A DNA stretch of 45,806 nt from an uncultured Bacteroidales bacterium (GTDB lineage: Bacteria; Bacteroidota; Bacteroidia; Bacteroidales; UBA932): positions 1-45,806 of the forward strand of contig CABUIX010000010.1 in assembly GCA_902491795.1 (NCBI GenBank), written 5' to 3'. The position numbers and the translations under genes were made by a program. Shown here in pieces: positions 38,673 to 45,806 of the stretch. Every line of letters begins with the position of its first letter. Position 1 is the stretch's first letter. The notes under the pieces are model-generated. The model did no database searches. It was given only the letters and a program-made list of their open reading frames with translations, and was not told the DNA's origin.

Positions 38673-40743
38673 TCTCATTTGTTTGCTTATGGCAGCGCTG
38701 TTCGTCATTTCCTGCAGCGCCGACAGATATGAGCCGCAATACCTGACCCATACCAGGACCGTAGCCGTGGTGCTGCCGATGCAGAACGGGCTCGAAGAGC
38801 ACTGGAAAAGAAGCGCCGAGTTGTATCTGGGCGAATTGAAAAAGGCCCAATACGGGAAAAAGGACAGACTGGAAATCAAACTTGAATTCTACGACGAAGA
38901 CACCGAGAACATCGCTGATCTCTCGTCAAGACTCTGCGACAGGGACGACATCGACGCCATCGTGGGCGGACTCAGGTCGTCAGATGCCGGCATAATGGCC
39001 AAGGAATGCTCATGGGAGAAGAAGACATTCTTCACACTTGCAACCACGGAGGAGCTCATCCGGGGATATTCGGAAGACGGCTACCTGTGGGCAATGACCG
39101 AAACGGACATTACGCAGTGCGAAGTTCTTCTGTCAAAGGCCGTCGCCTATGGTGCCAAGTCAGTGGCTCTGGTAGCCTGCTCCGAGGACACATACGGCAA
39201 GACCTACATCGACTGGTTCGCGTTTCAGGCCCAGGAGTTCGGACTGGAGATCAAGGGCCTTTTCACCTACGGAAGCTCCGACATGCAGCTGGCGGCCTAT
39301 CAGGCTGCTGCCAGCGGAGCCGATGCGGTAATATGCGCGCCCTCGGATTTCCCCGATGTCGGACCCATAAAGAAGTGCTTTGAGGGCAGTTCCCAAATCG
39401 TGCTGTTCTCCGATGCGGCATACGGCCCGAATGTACTGCAGATTCTCGGAGACGAAGCGGAAGGACTGGAGGGCGTAGCCTTCACCTCCGACCCGGAATC
39501 CGGATTTGACGTCACCTGCGAAGTCTACTTCAACGACCAGCCAACACTCGGAGAATCCCAGTTCTACGATGCCCTTCTGCTGCTCGGCTACGGATTCTAC
39601 TATCAGATGCTCCACGACGGAACCACCCTGAAACAGGCGCTCAGGACGGTTGTCGACGGGAGGGAACCAATGTCAACAGGCTGGATGAGCGACGGCATTT
39701 CGGCCGTTCTGGACAAGCTCGATACAGGGCACTCCCCCGATGTCTCAGGCGCATCCGGATCACTGGACTTTGACTCCAAGGTCTACACAAACGTGCTCAG
39801 CACCTCATACTGCCATTTCAAGGTCTACAACGGAAATTACATAATCCTCGACTACTTCAGCAGCGACGGCAGCAACCGCACCTACTCCACCACGGCCAGC
39901 TGGAACTGGAAGGCTGAGAACATGCAGGACTTCGAAAACGGAAGTGACATGGAATACCCTCAGCTTGACAAGCGGTGGGCGCTGCTCGTCGCCGCATCAA
40001 AAGGGTGGGATGACTACCGTTTCCAGGCCGACGTCCTGGCAATGTACCAGTTCCTGAGATCGTCAGGCTACGATGACGAACACATTGTCCTTGTAATGCA
40101 GGATGACATTGCCTACAACGAAAAGAACCCGGAGCCTGGTGTGGTCCGGGTAAGCCCCGACGGTGACAATCTATACCACGACGTCTCCATAGACTACCGC
40201 CTTTCGGAAATAACCTGCGAAGACATACGCGAGATATTGTGCGGAAAATCCTCGGAAAGGCTTCCGGAAGTCATTGGCGCCGACGAGGATGACAACGTGC
40301 TGCTGTTCTGGAGCGGCCACGGTGTGCCAGGATATCTCTCATGGGGCGACTCCGAGCAAGGCATCAACGGCGGAATGGCCCGCGAGATGTTCTCTTCGGC
40401 ACATTTCAGGAAGATGATATGCTTCGTGGAAGCATGTTACTCGGGAAGCGTCGCATCAGGCTGCGACGGCATCCCGGGACTCCTGATCTTCACCGCGGCC
40501 AATGAATACGAAACTTCCAAGGCCGATGTGTTCAACTCCTCGATGGACGTGTGGATGACCAACAGGTTCACACTCACGCTCAGGGATGCATTCGGAAAGG
40601 ACCCGTCAATCTCTTTGCGCGAACTTTACTACAACCTGTTCATCAACACCGTCGGCTCGCACGTCATGGTCTACAACAACGACAACTACGGCAACATGTT
40701 CAGCAACACGATGCAGGAATTCATCGGGCAGGAGGGATCGTAG
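38656..40743 (+). CDS. Lipoprotein: LivJ-like ligand-binding domain fused to a legumain-type (C13) cysteine peptidase
   Basis: This 695-aa lipoprotein (lipobox VISC, Cys20) has two halves. Residues 33-410 resemble periplasmic leucine-binding-type receptors: TVAVVLPMQNGLEEHWKRSAEL, LEIKLEFYDEDTEN, DAIVGGLRSSDAGIMAK, then ALVACSEDTYGKTYIDWFAF. Residues 435-690 follow the C13 legumain/GPI8 pattern: RWALLVAASKGWDDYRFQADV, the block MQDDIAYNEKNPEPG, VSIDYRLSEIT, then the catalytic His555 in LLFWSGHGVPGY and Cys594 in CFVEACYSGSVASG. Both catalytic residues and the DDIAYN strand are intact. This pairing is unusual. The gene starts inside the end of the BMP-type gene, and no transporter genes are present. 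A ligand-gated protease on the cell surface or in the periplasm is a reasonable model, not a proven one. Confidence 0.82.
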   Translation: MKKAGNLICLLMAALFVISCSADRYEPQYLTHTRTVAVVLPMQNGLEEHWKRSAELYLGELKKAQYGKKDRLEIKLEFYDEDTENIADLSSRLCDRDDIDAIVGGLRSSDAGIMAKECSWEKKTFFTLATTEELIRGYSEDGYLWAMTETDITQCEVLLSKAVAYGAKSVALVACSEDTYGKTYIDWFAFQAQEFGLEIKGLFTYGSSDMQLAAYQAAASGADAVICAPSDFPDVGPIKKCFEGSSQIVLFSDAAYGPNVLQILGDEAEGLEGVAFTSDPESGFDVTCEVYFNDQPTLGESQFYDALLLLGYGFYYQMLHDGTTLKQALRTVVDGREPMSTGWMSDGISAVLDKLDTGHSPDVSGASGSLDFDSKVYTNVLSTSYCHFKVYNGNYIILDYFSSDGSNRTYSTTASWNWKAENMQDFENGSDMEYPQLDKRWALLVAASKGWDDYRFQADVLAMYQFLRSSGYDDEHIVLVMQDDIAYNEKNPEPGVVRVSPDGDNLYHDVSIDYRLSEITCEDIREILCGKSSERLPEVIGADEDDNVLLFWSGHGVPGYLSWGDSEQGINGGMAREMFSSAHFRKMICFVEACYSGSVASGCDGIPGLLIFTAANEYETSKADVFNSSMDVWMTNRFTLTLRDAFGKDPSISLRELYYNLFINTVGSHVMVYNNDNYGNMFSNTMQEFIGQEGS

Positions 40744-40759
40744 CGGAAGACAGAACGGA

Positions 40760-41155
40760 TCAGCAATTGTTCCTGTTGTAGTCTTCGTTCAGAATATTCA
40801 TCGCCTTGAGGAACTTGTAGAGGAAGACAAAAGGACCAACAACTATCAGGGATCCCAAAATGGCCCATCCCCAGTATGTGCCTGCACCTATGCTGTACGG
40901 AAGTGAACGCGCGGCGAGCTCATTTCCTATTCTGTTGCAAATGCGGTGGTACCACACCAATGGAGCGATACCCAGCGTAAGCCAACTGAAAATGAAGAAA
41001 ATCAGACAATAATGCATTGTGTGTTTTCCGTCTCTTGAACTGGCCACTTGATTGATTTCCTGGGAGATGTTGGACAAGACAACAATTCCGTAAATTCCCA
41101 AGGTGATGATCGAAAGCAACACGAACTTCACCATTCCACGATTAACTGGTAACAT
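40760..41155 (-). CDS. DUF4234 small membrane protein
   Basis: This 131-aa protein has about three membrane segments (residues 9-28, 48-66, 92-115) and the DUF4234 pattern: FVLLSIITLGIYGIVVLSNI at the start, later SWLTLGIAPLVWYHRICNRIGNEL. The function of DUF4234 proteins is unknown; they often accompany envelope stress or zinc-ribbon membrane proteins. It is the last gene of the minus-strand envelope operon, 28 bases after the LPP20-like lipoprotein. The gene ends only 16 bases from the stop of the C13-peptidase gene. Confidence 0.78.
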   Translation of the reverse strand: MLPVNRGMVKFVLLSIITLGIYGIVVLSNISQEINQVASSRDGKHTMHYCLIFFIFSWLTLGIAPLVWYHRICNRIGNELAARSLPYSIGAGTYWGWAILGSLIVVGPFVFLYKFLKAMNILNEDYNRNNC

Positions 41156-41183
41156 AACTTAAGGTATTAAATTGCAAATAAGG

Positions 41184-41762
41184 CTATTCTCCATATCTGG
41201 ACATTTCTTCCTCGAATATTTTCATGAACCTGGCCTTGTCAAATTCAAGCATCAGACGGTCATCGCTTGACAAAGCCTCGGCAAGACTGGAGCCAAGCGC
41301 GTCACGGCTGATCTGCAGACAAACATGATAACGGTAACTGCCGTCCGGAAGCCGATACAACTTCTCGCCGACAAGATCGACTCCATTCATCTGGTTGTCA
41401 ATGACTACCCTTCCGAGTTCCTGGTAGATGCCCTCTTTTTCGCTGTCGAAGCCGATAGACGCATTCTTGCCGTAATTCTCAATCACCGCCTTCACGTCAT
41501 GCTGAACCATTGAAGCCAGTTCTTGTCTGGCGTTCTGCATAGCAATTTTCTTTGCCATGGACAAATCTTTGCTGACTCCATTCTGAACAGCTCTCCAGTA
41601 TTCGGAATCAGACCTGTACTCAGGCTCACTCAACGGAACCTCAACCTCAGTTTCACCTGCCACGACAGGCGACAAAGCTGACGCCTTCTTTCCGGGACCG
41701 CATGCAGTCGACATGACGGTCAGAAAAAACAAGGCCGCAATCAAAAAAAAGTTCTTTGACAT
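41184..41762 (-). CDS. LPP20-like lipoprotein
   Basis: This 192-aa lipoprotein (signal ending in MSTAC, Cys21) resembles the LPP20 family, known first from Helicobacter outer-membrane lipoproteins: a helix AKKIAMQNARQELASMVQHDVKAVIE followed by strands around YRLPDGSYRYHVCLQISRD. The start MSKNFFLIAALFFL is typical. It lies 20 bases after the frameshifted LPP20-like gene and 28 bases before the DUF4234 gene, in the same operon. A structural or sensing role in the envelope is inference; the family has no settled biochemical function. Confidence 0.72.
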   Translation of the reverse strand: MSKNFFLIAALFFLTVMSTACGPGKKASALSPVVAGETEVEVPLSEPEYRSDSEYWRAVQNGVSKDLSMAKKIAMQNARQELASMVQHDVKAVIENYGKNASIGFDSEKEGIYQELGRVVIDNQMNGVDLVGEKLYRLPDGSYRYHVCLQISRDALGSSLAEALSSDDRLMLEFDKARFMKIFEEEMSRYGE

Positions 41763-41782
41763 AAGAGTAAATTATTTGGTGT

Positions 41783-43064
41783 TCATTTTATCTTGTACGG
41801 CAACGCCACGCGCACGTCCACAATTTTTCCGGTCTTCAGATTTCTGTTTTTCATTACGCCGCTTGTCAATGCGGATCTGCTGTCAGATAAGGCAAAAGGA
41901 CCATCGGCAACGAATTCAATATAATGGACCCCCTTCTCCTTCCATGGCACCTGACATTTCTGCTGACAATCTGGGGCTGATGCCATCAACCGAAATGTTC
42001 AGCGATGTCACTTCGAAAGGCGTATCGTGTCTCGAGCGCACGGTCATATACCCCACCCCTGAAGCGCAACTGTCAGCAGGTTCATTCAGGTTCTTGAGTT
42101 CAAGCTCAATTTCCCCATACGGCGTTATGTGAACAGCCTCTTCGGAAACATCGAAACTGAACTCGTGCCTTATCGTATTTCCGTTCAGCACATATACCAG
42201 TTCTATGCTGCACAATTCATCATCCGGGCAATCATCATAATTGTAACATACATGATAACATCCATCTCTGTCAACTCTCACGGAGACATCCGTTGCCCAG
42301 TCGCTGTCAACAACAGGTGTCCTCGATGTAGTGACACGACGGCCATCAAGCATCAGGCAAAATATATGTTCACCCAACTCGTCACTGCAAACCTCCACAG
42401 AGACATGAGAGTACAGTTGTCTGTAATTACGCTGTAGGGCAATGGCGTCATTGCGTCTCATGTCATCAAAGAAATACGAAATCAGAGGCTCCAGGTCAGT
42501 GATCGCCCTGTCTATGTCCTCAATCTCGTCAAAAGAGTCGAAATTGTTTTTCAATTGCAGATACTTGTCATATTGAGCCTTGTCCTGCCGAAGGAATTGG
42601 TCTATCAAGGCCTGCCGCCTGGATGACGGGAAAGGATATCTCGCATGAAAAACAAAAAATGTGCGTTTTTCATTCCTGACATATCTCTCTTCCCAGTAAG
42701 TGTCTGCATCCGAAATGGATATGTCGGTGATAAAGGGCAATCGTCCGGCTATGGTCTCCAAACGAGACTCATATCTGCGGTATATGTAGGAGTCACCATC
42801 ATCGTCTACCTGCGTTTCAAACAAATGTTCATCGGAAGCAACATGAACGGCTACAGAATTCACGATTGACTGCCTGATATAATTCTCGCAGCGACTCCTT
42901 GCTTCATCAAGCGTGGCTCCCTCCGCAGAGACGACAACATAGTCCGGATCCGTGACGCCAAGCCACTGCGGAGCATTCTTTTCACTTCTGTCGACTATTC
43001 TTTCCTGGGCTGAAAGCGTCCATGCCGACACAAACAAGGCACAGACAAATGCAATAAATTTCAT
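41783..43064 (-). CDS. Exported LPP20-like protein interrupted by a one-base insertion
   Basis: From the ATG at 43064 this gene has a signal peptide (FIAFVCALFVSAWTLSAQ). An LPP20-like region follows (PDYVVVSAEGATLDEARSRC, YIRQSIVNSVAVHVAS), then a charged helical region (LDKAQYDKYLQLKNNF-like, near residues 180-210) and a strand-rich C-terminal part. The first frame stops at 41916 after EMSGAMEGEGGPLY. If one base of the C5 run at 41929-41933 (G5 on the coding strand) is removed, the frame continues naturally as EGEGVHYIEFVADG to a stop at 41783, giving about 426 aa. I therefore treat both pieces as one gene. Its stop is 20 bases before the next LPP20 gene and its start overlaps the upstream gene by four bases. 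Confidence 0.72.
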
Positions 43065-43399
43065 GGATTCGAACGAATTATCAAATAAACTGAAGTCAGG
43101 GAAACCAGAACCAAAAGGCCGTTGACAATAATATATCCGGCATGACCGATATCCATCAGCATCATAATGATGTCGACTACAAGCAGCAGAAAGGCCGTTC
43201 CAATGCAGATGCACTTGAATAGGAACGACGAACGTGGCTGATTTTTAACGGAAATTCCCATCCCGGCCATCAGCAAAATGGTCGATGCCGCGACACAAAT
43301 CCAACTTTGCGGACACGGTGCTCCGGAAACGACGAAACCATAGCAGACAAGACAGCCCGCCATGAAAGCACTCAGCAACAAAATAAAATTGACTTTCAT
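43061..43399 (-). CDS. Small four-helix membrane protein of unknown function
   Basis: This 112-aa protein is almost entirely hydrophobic, with four probable membrane segments (about residues 4-24, 33-47, 60-82 and 88-108). I see no family signature. Its stop codon overlaps the start of the LPP20-like gene in an ATGA arrangement, and it begins 12 bases after the GYF_2 gene, so it clearly belongs to the envelope operon. It may be a membrane anchor or adaptor for its neighbours, by position only. Confidence 0.7.
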   Translation of the reverse strand: MKVNFILLLSAFMAGCLVCYGFVVSGAPCPQSWICVAASTILLMAGMGISVKNQPRSSFLFKCICIGTAFLLLVVDIIMMLMDIGHAGYIIVNGLLVLVSLTSVYLIIRSNP

Positions 43400-43411
43400 G
43401 ATTCAAACCGG

Positions 43412-43756
43412 TTATTGTGCATCACTGCTGTCAGAAATAAATTCCTGCCTGAACTCATCAACAAGACTGACTGGAAGCCACCCGCCGAGACCTTGTCGCC
43501 ATACAGGCATATCACCGGTTATGATGCCAGAGCGGATTCCGTCAGCAATCTCTGAGGCCGTCATTGAACATTCCCCCGCTCCGGGCAAATGCATGTGATA
43601 TATAACCTCAGCTGACGGCATGCAGGCCGCCTGATTATCGGGCTTCAATCCGTCAGTACCAAAATTATTCATGTCTTCATGATACTGACTTGATCTTGAC
43701 ATCTCTGCTGCAATGTTCAGCATCCGGTCAATTGAAAGTTTTGAATTGTCTTCCAT
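43412..43756 (-). CDS. GYF_2 (DUF4339)-domain protein
   Basis: This 114-aa soluble protein has an unstructured N-terminal half and a GYF_2 domain at about residues 50-105. The pattern is SMTASEIADGIRSGIITGDMPVW, then the diagnostic WRQGLGGWLPVSLVDEF. GYF-type domains bind proline-rich segments. The next gene upstream in the operon encodes an SPFH protein that has its own GYF_2 domain and a six-proline tail, so this small protein may dock there. It lies 18 bases after that gene and 12 bases before the small membrane protein. Confidence 0.8.
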   Translation of the reverse strand: MEDNSKLSIDRMLNIAAEMSRSSQYHEDMNNFGTDGLKPDNQAACMPSAEVIYHMHLPGAGECSMTASEIADGIRSGIITGDMPVWRQGLGGWLPVSLVDEFRQEFISDSSDAQ

Positions 43757-43774
43757 AGGAAAAAAGAATTTGAA

Positions 43775-45118
43775 TCATTTTGCGGAAACAGGAGGAGGCG
43801 GCGGCGGGCATGAAACCATATCTTCGAGTTCAGGCATTGACGCCACTGTCGCCCAATCAGCCATCCCCTGCTTCCATATGTATGTCGCGGCTGTTATCTG
43901 CCTGTCCACAAACATTTGCCTCACCTGTTCGAGAGTGTACGGGCCTGATTGCCTTCCGGCAGAATACAGAAAATACCTTACGGAAGACATCGCGGGAGCC
44001 GGAGGCGTCTGCACCTGCCCTACGCCCTGCATCATGCTGTTCATCATGCCTGCCATGTTGGAGCCTACTGCTCCCCCGAGCATCATTCCGGCCATCATGG
44101 AAGCCGGATTCAACCCGTCGCCGCCGTCACCCGAAAGGCCGCCACCCAATTCTCCCAGGCTTTCAGCCGCAGTCTTGGCAACATCTCCTTGGACATCAAG
44201 ACGATGCGCGGTCATGTGGGCTTCTTCCGTTGCCAATCTCTGAAGACGCTGTGTTTCCTCTCTGTTGATACGCAGGGATTCCGCAAGATTTTCCGCACCG
44301 ATTTTCTGTTGGTCAAGAATATTCCTGCTTGCAGCCTCACCGGTTGCCAGGAACTGCTTCTCTATGATGTCCGCCTGCGCCTTGCCTTGACTCATAAGCG
44401 CCTTGTATCCCTCAGACTCCTCATCAAGCGCAATGTCAGCGATATCGACCCTTCTGAGTTCAACCGCAAAGTCGCTCGCCATCTGTTCTCGAAGCTTCAA
44501 CCTGATCTCGTCACTTATCAGGTCTATGCCCCTTTCTATCTGAACCACTGGAATTCCAAGTTTGAACGGAGCGTTTGAGACAACCGCCTTGACATATCTT
44601 TCCACCGTTTCACGAATCTGCATCGAAAAATCATCCATACTGTAGCCGGACATCTGGAATTTTGATATGAACGCACGATAATCCGTAATGCTGAACGTGA
44701 TTGCTCCTTTGACGCTTGCAGGCACAAAAAGGCGCTGCTGCCATTTTTCGGAAAGCGAAATCCTCTTTACGAAAAACGGCAATCTTATGCTGCCTGCAGT
44801 ATTGATGAAAAACACTTCCGCCTGGAACGGAGAAGCCCCTCCGAATGCAGCGCCCACTATGGACGAAAGAACGGGGAAATTTGCCGTCTTGAGGACCTCA
44901 TCGCGAAATCCTTCGATAAAGTCCATCTTTCCGTTGTTGTCATACACAAAAACGGCAACCTCCCCCTCCTTCACACGGAGTCGGCTTCCATAGCGTATCG
45001 AATTCATCTTGCGGGACGGTTCTCCTGCCGGAGACCACTTCCACACCAGATACTCAGGCTCGTCGCAGCGGATTACATCGAGAATACCTCCTTCTTTCTT
45101 GTTTCCGAACAATCCCAT
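43775..45118 (-). CDS. SPFH-domain (YdjI-like) protein with GYF_2 domain and polyproline tail
   Basis: This 447-aa protein belongs to the SPFH_2/YdjI branch of the flotillin-band 7 superfamily. Residues 18-230 are the SPFH region (YLVWKWSP, RYGSRLRVKEGEVAVFVYDNN, then RYVKAVVSNAPFKLGIPVVQ, VELRRVDIADIAL). A coiled-coil helix runs from about 240 to 325. Then come a Gly/Met-rich linker (MMAGMMLGGAVGSNMAGMMN) and a GYF_2 domain (YSAGRQSGPYTLEQVRQMF, WKQGMADWATV, 381-430), ending with SCPPPPPPVSAK. There is no transmembrane helix, so it probably associates with the membrane as a scaffold. In Bacillus a YdjI-type protein works with a zinc-ribbon membrane protein; a zinc-ribbon protein is also encoded just upstream here. 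Confidence 0.87.
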   Translation of the reverse strand: MGLFGNKKEGGILDVIRCDEPEYLVWKWSPAGEPSRKMNSIRYGSRLRVKEGEVAVFVYDNNGKMDFIEGFRDEVLKTANFPVLSSIVGAAFGGASPFQAEVFFINTAGSIRLPFFVKRISLSEKWQQRLFVPASVKGAITFSITDYRAFISKFQMSGYSMDDFSMQIRETVERYVKAVVSNAPFKLGIPVVQIERGIDLISDEIRLKLREQMASDFAVELRRVDIADIALDEESEGYKALMSQGKAQADIIEKQFLATGEAASRNILDQQKIGAENLAESLRINREETQRLQRLATEEAHMTAHRLDVQGDVAKTAAESLGELGGGLSGDGGDGLNPASMMAGMMLGGAVGSNMAGMMNSMMQGVGQVQTPPAPAMSSVRYFLYSAGRQSGPYTLEQVRQMFVDRQITAATYIWKQGMADWATVASMPELEDMVSCPPPPPPVSAK

Positions 45119-45160
45119 ATCACAATTTATTATACAATCAAAAACTCCATACGGCGGATC

Positions 45161-45733
45161 CTAAATTCCGACGGCTCTTCCCACCGCATATATACTGGCC
45201 ACGGCAGCAATTGCCAGAAAGAAAAATATCGCAATCCATATTACCGTATTGCGGCCGTGGACCCTGCGTCTTGACACCTCCTCCTCGTTTATCTGTCCGG
45301 AAATCTCCTCTATCAGGGCTGAGATTTCACGGTTTCTGCCATACTCCCTCCTTGCGATTCTTGCCGTATGGTCAAAGTCATTTTTGAGTTCCCGGAAATG
45401 CTTTGACGAATTGTCCGGTTTTCTGGACACTATCACAACCAAACTTATGGCGGCAAACACGAAAGCAGCCACCCAGAACAGCCCAGCCTCACTCATTATC
45501 GCCATCACGGCCAGCACCAGAGCGCATGAGGGAAATATGAAGACTGACATCTTCTTGAGGCTGAGAAGGAACGTCGGTTCCGGCAGATGTCTGATTTCAT
45601 GCAGGATATCTTCAAGTTTTTCGGCAAGCGCAGATGCGGACGTATTGTCGTCATTGCCGTCTGCGACATAACCGCAAACAGGACATATCCTGGAAAGCAG
45701 AGGCATTTCTTCTTTACATTGAGGGCAGATCAT
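45161..45733 (-). CDS. Zinc-ribbon membrane protein
   Basis: This 190-aa protein starts with a zinc ribbon (CPQCKEEMPLLSRICPVCGY: two CxxC pairs in the first 22 residues). Two adjacent membrane segments (about residues 63-82 and 85-102) are followed by a charged helical stretch and a last membrane helix (TVIWIAIFFFLAIAAVASIYAV). It lies 42 bases upstream of the SPFH gene and so belongs to the same operon. The layout resembles YdjG-like proteins encoded near YdjI-like SPFH proteins in Bacillus, though I see no firm sequence identity. Function unknown; envelope-stress related by context. Confidence 0.75.
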   Translation of the reverse strand: MICPQCKEEMPLLSRICPVCGYVADGNDDNTSASALAEKLEDILHEIRHLPEPTFLLSLKKMSVFIFPSCALVLAVMAIMSEAGLFWVAAFVFAAISLVVIVSRKPDNSSKHFRELKNDFDHTARIARREYGRNREISALIEEISGQINEEEVSRRRVHGRNTVIWIAIFFFLAIAAVASIYAVGRAVGI

Positions 45734-45737
45734 GGCA

Positions 45738-45806
45738 TCATTTCAATTTACCCATAAGCCACTCTTTCAAGGAAACCCTGGTTTTCTCCTCATTCATGGC
45801 CCTGGC
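45738..45806 (-). CDS. 3' end of a gene running in from beyond the window (partial)
   Basis: The last 22 codons of an open frame, ending VSLKEWLMGKLK and a TGA, lie only four bases upstream of the zinc-ribbon gene in the same direction. It may be the end of a further member of the envelope operon, or a very short protein starting at the internal ATG (MNEEKTRV). Only the closeness to the next gene and the charged-helix ending support it. Confidence 0.4.
   Translation of the reverse strand, partial: ARAMNEEKTRVSLKEWLMGKLK

Noticed and set aside
38656..40743. Reading the peptidase as a caspase or gingipain-type enzyme
   Set aside because: SGHG and EACYSGS are shared within clan CD, but the DDIAYN block and the order of strands fit the C13 legumain/GPI8 pattern best.
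41783..41989. Separate 68-aa gene
   Set aside because: Its sequence is the natural continuation of the preceding gene after a one-base shift, so it is counted as part of that gene.
1..45806. tRNA, rRNA, CRISPR array, transposase or prophage
   Set aside because: No cloverleaf-like or ribosomal sequence, no regularly spaced repeats, and no transposase or phage structural genes were seen by eye; a small RNA could still be missed.

Overview
The window looks like a chromosome segment of a GC-rich member of the Bacteroidales (phylum Bacteroidota). The evidence is the TAnnTTTG-type -7 promoter box found upstream of many genes (for example 2151, 2980, 8042, 15404, 34374), few Shine-Dalgarno sites, many lipoproteins, a TonB-dependent receptor followed by a DUF4249-type lipoprotein, and GH78/GH35 glycosidases. 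I cannot name the genus; a Rikenellaceae-like or uncultured gut lineage would fit. I see no rRNA, tRNA, CRISPR array, transposase or phage gene.

Layout. 1-2.9 kb: a CocE/NonD-type hydrolase lipoprotein cut short at its C terminus, a divergent AraC regulator and pgeF. 3.0-8.0 kb: a five-gene heterodisulfide-reductase-like operon (HdrC, HdrB, HdrA, a second HdrC, and a membrane HdrE-HdrD/DsrMK-like fusion), probably linking a cytoplasmic thiol or ferredoxin couple to membrane quinone. 8.0-13.2 kb: an alpha/beta hydrolase, a GH78 rhamnosidase and an Fn3-like lipoprotein, closed by a hairpin shared with the converging genes. 13.2-15.3 kb: an atypical PTPS/QueD-like protein with a zinc ribbon, a Fur-family regulator, a cupin, and an HxlR regulator whose control region is strikingly symmetric. 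15.4-22.0 kb: a complete histidine-degradation operon ftcD-hutU-hutH-hutI. 21.9-26.8 kb: GH35 and GH78 glycosidases on the minus strand, with a long inverted repeat over the GH35 ribosome binding site. 27.0-30.7 kb: a small outer-membrane protein, a TonB-dependent receptor and a DUF4249 lipoprotein.

30.8-34.3 kb (minus): an unusual cassette of a large membrane protein that resembles a CASTOR/POLLUX-type RCK channel with a C-terminal RyR-like segment, a PrsW-type intramembrane protease and a stand-alone RyR-domain protein. 34.6-36.4 kb: a YdjC deacetylase fused to a beta-lactamase-family serine hydrolase. 36.5-37.5 kb: two small exported proteins of unknown function. 37.7-40.7 kb: a BMP-type solute-binding lipoprotein, translationally coupled to a lipoprotein that joins a LivJ-like ligand-binding domain to a legumain-type (C13) cysteine peptidase, with no transporter genes nearby. 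40.8-45.8 kb (minus): a multi-gene envelope operon (zinc-ribbon membrane protein, SPFH protein with GYF_2 domain and polyproline tail, separate GYF_2 protein, small membrane protein, two LPP20-like exported proteins, DUF4234 protein).

The two strongest candidates for undescribed systems are the C13-peptidase/binding-protein pair and the RyR-channel/PrsW/RyR cassette. Two genes, the RyR channel and one LPP20-like gene, carry apparent one-base insertions that end them early; these may be real mutations or assembly errors.
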